Part shown: one piece after another, positions 55,942 through 61,174 of the stretch
Layout: every line of letters starts with the position of its first letter
How positions within the stretch are numbered: position 1 is the first letter of the stretch
Assembly: GCA_947630375.1 (NCBI GenBank)
Contig: CANRHH010000012.1
Location: 1-61,174 of the forward strand
Origin: an uncultured Oscillospiraceae bacterium
Lineage (GTDB): Bacteria; Bacillota; Clostridia; Oscillospirales; Oscillospiraceae
Length of the DNA stretch: 61,174 nucleotides
Direction of reading: 5' to 3'
Program-made: the position numbers and the translations under genes
Notes under the pieces: model-generated
What the model was told of the DNA's origin: nothing
The model's database searches: none
Seen by the model: only the letters and a program-made list of their open reading frames with translations

Positions 55942-56934
55942 ATGAAAAAAGCATGGATCACGGCGCTTTTCAGCCTGCTTCTGACGGCGGCTTTTCCCAC
56001 GATAGCCTATGCCCAGGAGCTGGTGGTGGGCGGCCAGGTGGTGGGGATCCAGATCAGCACCGCGGGCGTCTTAGTGGCGGGCGTGGCGGAGGTGGAGACG
56101 CCTCAGGGCGCGGCCAGCCCGGCCGGGGACGCCGGCATCCAGGAGGGGGACTTCATCACCGGCATCGACGGCCGGGAGATCACCTCGGCCCGGGAGCTGA
56201 TCGAAGGCGTGACCGCCAAAGCCGGCGAGAGCGTGGAGCTGACCGTCGTCCGGGGGGACAAAAATCTGCGGCTCCAGATCCGGCCGGTGAAGTCCAGCCA
56301 GGACCAGTGGATGCTGGGGATGTGGCTGCGGGACGGGGTCTCCGGTATCGGGACCGTCACCTTCTGTGACCCGGACACCGGCATTTACGGGGCCCTGGGC
56401 CACAGCATCAGCGATTTTGATACCGGCATCACCGTGCCCCTGGGCGAGGGCAGCATCACCGAGGCGGAGATCGTGGGCGTCACCAAGGGGGCCATCGGCT
56501 CCCCCGGTGAGCTCAACGGCAGCGCCGATGTGAACAGGGTGCTGGGCAACGTCCTGGGCAACACCGAGCACGGGATCTACGGCCGGGCCTATGCCAGCCT
56601 GGGCGGCGAGACCGTGGAGACCGGGGAGATCCACGCGGGCGAGGCCAGCATCGTCTGCACGGTCAACGGCCGGGAGACCCGGGAATACCAGGTGGAGATC
56701 AACCGGCTGTATAAGGACGCGGGCGGGGAGCATGTGATGCTCACCGTCACCGACCCGGAGCTGCGCGCCCAGACCGGCGGCATCGTCCAGGGCATGAGCG
56801 GCAGCCCCATTTTGCAGGACGGCAAATTGGTGGGCGCGGTCACCCATGTATTTGTCAACGACCCCTGCCGGGGCTATGGCATCAGCATCCAGGACATGCT
56901 GGACGATGCGGGCCTGGAGGATAAAGCGGCGTAA
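55942..56934 (+). CDS. spoIVB: SpoIVB peptidase (S55 family)
   Basis: A 330-residue secreted serine peptidase. Start at 55942 with GGGAGGG. Signal/membrane segment (1-24), PDZ domain (about 50-115, GIQEGDFITGIDG), then the S55 catalytic domain with H in GALGHSI and the nucleophile in GMSGSPI. In B. subtilis it is made in the forespore, crosses to the space between membranes and triggers sigma-K activation. It is shorter than the B. subtilis enzyme, with a smaller N-terminal region. Confidence 0.93.
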   Translation: MKKAWITALFSLLLTAAFPTIAYAQELVVGGQVVGIQISTAGVLVAGVAEVETPQGAASPAGDAGIQEGDFITGIDGREITSARELIEGVTAKAGESVELTVVRGDKNLRLQIRPVKSSQDQWMLGMWLRDGVSGIGTVTFCDPDTGIYGALGHSISDFDTGITVPLGEGSITEAEIVGVTKGAIGSPGELNGSADVNRVLGNVLGNTEHGIYGRAYASLGGETVETGEIHAGEASIVCTVNGRETREYQVEINRLYKDAGGEHVMLTVTDPELRAQTGGIVQGMSGSPILQDGKLVGAVTHVFVNDPCRGYGISIQDMLDDAGLEDKAA

Positions 56935-56938
56935 AAAA

Positions 56939-56971
56939 GGACAGCCGCCCCGCTTTTCGGGGCGGCTGTCC
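56939..56971. terminator. Two-way terminator between spoIVB and gerB
   Basis: GGACAGCCGCCCCG, CTTTT, CGGGGCGGCTGTCC: a perfect 14-bp stem with A/T flanks. Confidence 0.92.
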
Positions 56972-56980
56972 TAAAACTAT

Positions 56981-58105
56981 TTAAAACACTTTGCGCAGTT
57001 TGCCGGTGACCCAGACGGCGGGCAGGACCAGAAAAGCAAAGCACATATTCAGGGCCGGGATGATCTTCTCCGACCAGAGGGCCATCCCCTCCGGCTCCGG
57101 GGCGATGAGCAGGCCGCAGGCCACGGCGGCCGCGGCGCAAAACCAGATGAGCCAGCGGCGGCCGCTCATGTCCAGCCGCCGGTCGGCCCGGTAGGAGGGT
57201 TTCTCCCCCAAGGCCAGACGCAGGCAGAACTGGGCCGCGAACAGCAGCAGAGACACCAGCAGGAAATCCGGGAAGATCCAGAGGGTCACCACCAGGGCTT
57301 CCACCCGCTCCAGACTGTTGAAAAACACCAGATTCCGCACCAGGGAGAAAAAGGGCCGGGTGAGCCGGGCGGTCAGCTCCGGCCCGAAGCTGCCCACCAC
57401 GGAGGCGCACAGCAGCGTCAGCAGCACGCAGACCGCCAGCAGCCAGGCGGCGTAAGAGCGGAAATGGTCCCCCTTAGGGGCGGGGCCCGCTGCGAAGCAG
57501 GGCAGATACACCGCCACCGACAGCACGTTGATCACCGGCAGAGCCCCCAGCAGCACCGGCACCGCGTCCCGGCCGGTGACGGGCAGCAGGTTGGTCTTGT
57601 CGATCCCGAAGAGGGCAAACCCGAGGATCAGCAGCAGGATGGCGCAGACCAGGGGCAGGCAGAGCTTGGCCACCCGCAGGATGGACCGGAGGGAGCCCAG
57701 GGCCGCGATCAGGCAGAGAATGCCCATGATCAGGGTGAAAAAGGCGGGGGGACTGAGGGGATAGATGGTGGTGATGAGCCGGTCCGCCCCGGAGCGGAGC
57801 ACAAAGCCCGCGTACAGCAGCAGCCATACGGGCACCGCGAACAGCAGCGCCCGCCCGGCTTTCTCCCCCAGGGCCCGCAAAAACAGCTCCGGCAGGCCCT
57901 CTCCCTCCCGGCGGCAGCCCATAAAGCGGCATAAAAAGAGGATGTACAGCAGCAGCACCGGCGCGGCGGCCAGGGCCGAGAGCCAGACCGCCCGCCCGGC
58001 CAGCCGGGCCGAGGTGGAGGGGAAGAGCCGCAGAGAGGGCGACAGGAAAATCACCACCGCCAGCGCCAGCAGCTGCCGGTCATTATAGCTGTGTGTCGTG
58101 TTCAT
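56981..58105 (-). CDS. GerB-type spore germination permease
   Basis: A 374-residue membrane protein of the endospore germination permease family (APC-like), about ten helices. Start MNTTHSYNDRQLLALAVVIFLSPSLRLFP is typical. It forms the nutrient receptor with GerA and GerC in the inner spore membrane. It follows gerC by seven bases, so the gene order is A-C-B. Confidence 0.9.
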   Translation of the reverse strand: MNTTHSYNDRQLLALAVVIFLSPSLRLFPSTSARLAGRAVWLSALAAAPVLLLYILFLCRFMGCRREGEGLPELFLRALGEKAGRALLFAVPVWLLLYAGFVLRSGADRLITTIYPLSPPAFFTLIMGILCLIAALGSLRSILRVAKLCLPLVCAILLLILGFALFGIDKTNLLPVTGRDAVPVLLGALPVINVLSVAVYLPCFAAGPAPKGDHFRSYAAWLLAVCVLLTLLCASVVGSFGPELTARLTRPFFSLVRNLVFFNSLERVEALVVTLWIFPDFLLVSLLLFAAQFCLRLALGEKPSYRADRRLDMSGRRWLIWFCAAAAVACGLLIAPEPEGMALWSEKIIPALNMCFAFLVLPAVWVTGKLRKVF

Positions 58106-58112
58106 AGGCGTC

Positions 58113-59459
58113 CTAAATGTCCTTTAAGTTGTTGATATGGCTCAGATCCCCGCTGACGGAGAGCCGGAAGGTCAGCGTGGGCAGCAGCTCTGTAAAGGAG
58201 GCGTCCAGCCGCCGGAACCGGACCGGATCCGCCAGCTCCACCCGGTCCCCCAGGCCCAGAAAATCCGCCTGGAGCCGCTTGGAGCTGCGCAGGACAGAGC
58301 GGATCCGCTCGGAGATTGCGGCCTCCAGCTGCCCGGTGATATAGTCCGCCTCCTCCAGGCTGGCGCTGTCCTCCCCCGCTTCCCGGACCGAGGCGCTGAC
58401 CCGGGCATAGATGTCGATCCCGGTGAGGCTGCCGTCCTTTTCGTCCCAGACGGGGACCAGCTCCGTGTGGCCCTGGGAGATCTCCAAGGTGACCGTCTCC
58501 CCGTCCCGGCCCGGCACCACTACGTCGCTGACGCCTACCAAGTTCAGCAGGAAATTGGCGCCGATGGCGTCCTCCCGGTCGATGTAGCCGCAGAGCTTAT
58601 CTCCTTTGAGCACCGCATAGCCGGTCACGGCGGCGGTTTTGCCGGTGGGCTGTCCGCCGGGCGTCTCCGGGGACTGGGCCGGCTCCTCCGGCCCGGTCTC
58701 TCCGCCGTTTTGCGCCTGGTCCTCCGGCGCGGGTTCTTCGCTGTTCCGGGCGGCGTCCTCCGGAGGCGGCGAGGGCTCTCCCCGTTCCTCCTCCTGCTCC
58801 TCCGGGCTCCGGGACTCCGCCTCCTGACCTTGTCCGCCCGGCCCTTGGGCGCTCTGCTCGGTCAGTTCGTCAGAGTCGCTGTAGGTCAGGGCGCAGATCA
58901 GGGCGCTGCCGTGCCGGGCCAGGGAGCGCATCACCTGGGAGGCGGTGAAAACATAGCTGTCCCCCCGCTCGTCGGCGCTGGTCTTTACCGAGTCCAGCAC
59001 CTCGCAGATGCCGGTGCCGCCCCGGACCACGCCGGAGATCAGCTCCTCCGCCGTGTGCTCCCGGACCACGTAAAGGGGCGTGTCGATGCGCATCTCCGGC
59101 GAGCGGCAGAGATAGATCAGCATATCGGCAATGCCCTGCCGGGCCGCCGGCTCCCCCAATACCACGTGGTTGACGTGGGCGCAGAACAGATCCTCCTCGG
59201 AGGAGTAGTTCCGGATGCGCTGGATGGCCGTGGTCACGCTCTGGCCGGTGCCGCTGAGGCAGACCGGGCTGCCGTCGGTCCGGGTGGTGGAAGGGGCGGC
59301 CAGCGTCAGACGCACAGCGCCGTCCCGGTCGTCCAGCCCCATGGTCTGGATGGCCAGGATCTGCTCCACCTCCCGGTAGTTGGAATAGATGCTGCCGCAG
59401 CCGGTGAGGGCGGGGACCATGCATAATAATAAAAGAAGAAGAGAAAACCGTTTTTTCAT
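58113..59459 (-). CDS. Ger(x)C-family germinant-receptor lipoprotein
   Basis: A 448-residue lipoprotein with lipobox LTGC (Cys21) and the Ger(x)C regions IYSNYREVEQILAIQTMGLD and DLFCAHVNHVVLGE. It is part of the germinant receptor. Odd point: residues about 200-275 are a Glu/Pro/Gly/Gln-rich insertion (SPEEQEEERGEPSPPPED and more) in the middle of the fold, splitting the N- and C-terminal Ger(x)C halves. Its start overlaps the gerA stop by four bases (ATGA). Confidence 0.9.
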   Translation of the reverse strand: MKKRFSLLLLLLCMVPALTGCGSIYSNYREVEQILAIQTMGLDDRDGAVRLTLAAPSTTRTDGSPVCLSGTGQSVTTAIQRIRNYSSEEDLFCAHVNHVVLGEPAARQGIADMLIYLCRSPEMRIDTPLYVVREHTAEELISGVVRGGTGICEVLDSVKTSADERGDSYVFTASQVMRSLARHGSALICALTYSDSDELTEQSAQGPGGQGQEAESRSPEEQEEERGEPSPPPEDAARNSEEPAPEDQAQNGGETGPEEPAQSPETPGGQPTGKTAAVTGYAVLKGDKLCGYIDREDAIGANFLLNLVGVSDVVVPGRDGETVTLEISQGHTELVPVWDEKDGSLTGIDIYARVSASVREAGEDSASLEEADYITGQLEAAISERIRSVLRSSKRLQADFLGLGDRVELADPVRFRRLDASFTELLPTLTFRLSVSGDLSHINNLKDI

Positions 59460-60967
59460 TTCTGCCGCCTCCTGTCCCCGGTTTTTAACAGCGGGTCCCG
59501 GAATTTGTTGAGCGGTTTCGGCACCCGGAGCAGCAGCCGCAGAAGGCCGCAGGGCTCCCCGCCGCTGAGGGGCGCCGTGAAGTTGACGCCGAAGCTGTCG
59601 ATATCCGCCAGGTGCAGCAGCAGCAGGCAGATGCCCACGCCCACGCCGAAAAGCCCCGCCCCGATGGCCGCCAGCAGCAGGAGAAAACGGGTCAGCCGCA
59701 CGGCGGAGCCCAGGTCCTGACTGGGCAGGGTGTAGCAGGCGATGCCTGACAGGGCCACCACGATGATGGCGATGGGGGAGACCACCCGGGCCTCCACCGC
59801 CGACTGGCCCACGATCAGCGCCCCGATGATGGATACCGTGTCGCCGATGGGGTTGGGCAGGCGCAGGCCCGCCTCCTGCAGCAGGCCGAAGGCGATGAGC
59901 ATACTCAAAACTTCCACGGCTGTGGAAAAGGGCACGTCCTGCTTGGCCTCGATGATAGACAGCAGCAGCCGGGTGGGGATCATCTCCTGGTGGTACATGG
60001 CCACCGCCACATACAGCGCCGGCAGCAGCAGGCTCAGGATAAGGGCCAGATAGCGCAGCAGGGTCAGGGTCGTGGCCACGAGAAAATGGGTGTTGCTGTC
60101 CCCGGTGACTTTCATAAACTCCGCGAAAGTCACCGGCAGCACCAGGCCCACCGGCAGCCCGTCCACCAGCAGGCCGATCCGCCCATCCATCAGATACATG
60201 GCGAAGCGGTCCGGCCGCTCGGTGTGGATCAGCTGGGGGAAGGGGGAGAGGGGCCGGTCCACGATATACTCCTCCAGGGCGCCGGTGGCCAGCAGGGCGT
60301 CGATGTCCAGGGCGTCCAGCCGCCGGGCCAGCTCCCGCACCGTATCCTGGGAGGCGATGCCCTCCACAAACAGCACGGCCACCCGGGTCTGGGTCTTGCG
60401 GCCCACGCAGTTCTCCACCAACTTCAGCTTGGGGGAGCAGATCCGGCGGCGCACCAGGGCGGTGTTGACGCGCAGAGTCTCCACAAAGGAGTCCTTTGCC
60501 CCTTTGAGGGATTTTTCCAGGGTGGGCTCGGAGATGCCGCGGCTCTTGTCGGAGCGGAGCTCAAAGGTCAAAGCCGCCTGGAGCCCGTCGAAGACCACGG
60601 CGCAGCTGCCGTGGGTCAGGTCCGAGAGCAGCTGGTCCAGGTCGTCCCGGCATTTCACCGAGTAGCTGGTGACGCCGCCCCGCAGCAGCCGCTCCAGACA
60701 GTCCTTCTCCGTCTGCACGCCCTCCGCCCGGACGCTCTGGGTCAGCGGGCGGATCACGTGCTCCGCCACGTCCCCGCCGGAGATCAGGCCGTCCAGCCAG
60801 CAGACCGTGGGGAACAGCCGCCCCTCCAGGCCGAAGTCGATCCGGCGGGACTCGTAGTCGCCGCAGGTGGCAAATATTTCCTCCAGCCGCTGGGCTGTGA
60901 GGGGCCCCTCATAAGCCGGCATCCGCGCCGGATGGGGCCCGGGGTTTCCAACTTTTTTCTGTTCCAT
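59456..60967 (-). CDS. GerA-family spore germination protein
   Basis: A 503-residue GerA-type protein. A soluble N-terminal half is followed by 4-5 membrane helices from about 300 on (ATTLTLLRYLALILSLLLPALYV). Family words LEEYIVDRPLSPFPQ, GRIGLLVDGLPVGLVLP and PNPIGDTVSIIGALIVGQSAV are clear. It is part of the nutrient receptor with GerC and GerB. The start at 60967 has a GGAG site at long spacing; a TTG six codons upstream in frame is less likely. Confidence 0.92.
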   Translation of the reverse strand: MEQKKVGNPGPHPARMPAYEGPLTAQRLEEIFATCGDYESRRIDFGLEGRLFPTVCWLDGLISGGDVAEHVIRPLTQSVRAEGVQTEKDCLERLLRGGVTSYSVKCRDDLDQLLSDLTHGSCAVVFDGLQAALTFELRSDKSRGISEPTLEKSLKGAKDSFVETLRVNTALVRRRICSPKLKLVENCVGRKTQTRVAVLFVEGIASQDTVRELARRLDALDIDALLATGALEEYIVDRPLSPFPQLIHTERPDRFAMYLMDGRIGLLVDGLPVGLVLPVTFAEFMKVTGDSNTHFLVATTLTLLRYLALILSLLLPALYVAVAMYHQEMIPTRLLLSIIEAKQDVPFSTAVEVLSMLIAFGLLQEAGLRLPNPIGDTVSIIGALIVGQSAVEARVVSPIAIIVVALSGIACYTLPSQDLGSAVRLTRFLLLLAAIGAGLFGVGVGICLLLLHLADIDSFGVNFTAPLSGGEPCGLLRLLLRVPKPLNKFRDPLLKTGDRRRQK

Positions 60968-61081
60968 GCCGCTTATTGTCTCCAAAAAAAGGCGGAATAT
61001 TTATGAATTGGAACAAAAAAGCGGGTGAAAAAAGGGAAGAAAGTGCTCGAAAAATTTTTTCGGAAAATTCCAGATTTTTGC

Positions 61082-61110
61082 TTGACTTTTGAAAAAACCC
61101 GTGGTATAGT
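61082..61110 (+). promoter_or_regulatory. Strong promoter at the right edge, probable rRNA operon
   Basis: TTGACT (61082-61087), 17 bp, TATAGT (61105-61110). Downstream, CCTTGAAAATTGAACAATG (from about 61144) looks like the rRNA leader or spacer sequence of Firmicutes. The 16S gene would begin just past the window. The rest of 60968-61081 has only AT-rich runs and a CATAAATA (about 61000) that may be a sigma-G box for gerA. Confidence 0.7.
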
Positions 61111-61174
61111 AATCAGGCTGACGCCGAGAGGGGTTAGCGGTGTACCTTGAAAATTGAACAATGCAAGAAGCTTA

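Overview
The window is a GC-rich (roughly 60-65%) piece of a spore-forming Clostridia chromosome, most like the gut Oscillospiraceae/Ruminococcaceae. The evidence is a Firmicutes-type origin block (dnaA-dnaN-yaaA-recF-remB-gyrB-gyrA), spore genes (gpr, spoIVB, a gerA-gerC-gerB operon), AGGAGG-type ribosome binding sites, sigma-A promoters of the TTGACA-17-TATAAT kind, and Gram-positive lipoproteins. I assign no species. Nothing looks like phage, plasmid, CRISPR or insertion sequence; it reads as core chromosome around oriC.

Layout. 1-3 kb: two small unknown genes, a VanY-like lipoprotein and an M14 cell-wall peptidase. 3-7.5 kb (minus strand): mscL, serS, parB, parA, a double parS palindrome, then gpr. 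7.6-12 kb (plus): rpsT, a lipid kinase, asnS and a membrane-anchored phosphodiester-glycosidase-like protein. 12.1-27.2 kb (plus): dnaA, an oriC-like dnaA-dnaN gap with variant DnaA boxes and a DnaA-trio-like run, then dnaN through gyrA. gyrA is followed without an obvious terminator by two tandem paralogous membrane-anchored TPR/serine-hydrolase proteins, a SHOCT-like membrane protein, rnhA, an ABC exporter and a GNAT-like protein.

27-37 kb (minus) is mainly nucleobase and nucleoside salvage: a uracil/xanthine permease behind an attenuator-like leader, an orphan sugar-type ABC ATPase, a BMP-family nucleoside ABC transporter behind a purine riboswitch, xpt, and rpmB. 37.1-45.9 kb (plus): hprK, murB, rapZ, whiA (yvcK is absent between the last two), an SH3 lipoprotein and dnaE. 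45.9-53.8 kb (minus): an unknown gene, nth, a 1024-residue Cys/His-rich SLH surface protein, a membrane-anchored unknown, rplA, rplK, nusG, secE and rpmG. 54-57 kb (plus): folC, ruvX, spoIVB. 57-61 kb (minus): gerB, gerC, gerA. The last 100 bases hold a strong promoter and a sequence typical of a ribosomal RNA leader, so an rrn operon probably starts just outside.

The items most worth a second look are the tandem TPR-hydrolase pair, the Cys/His-rich SLH protein, the origin architecture, the purine riboswitch with a changed J2/3 base, and the uraA attenuator.
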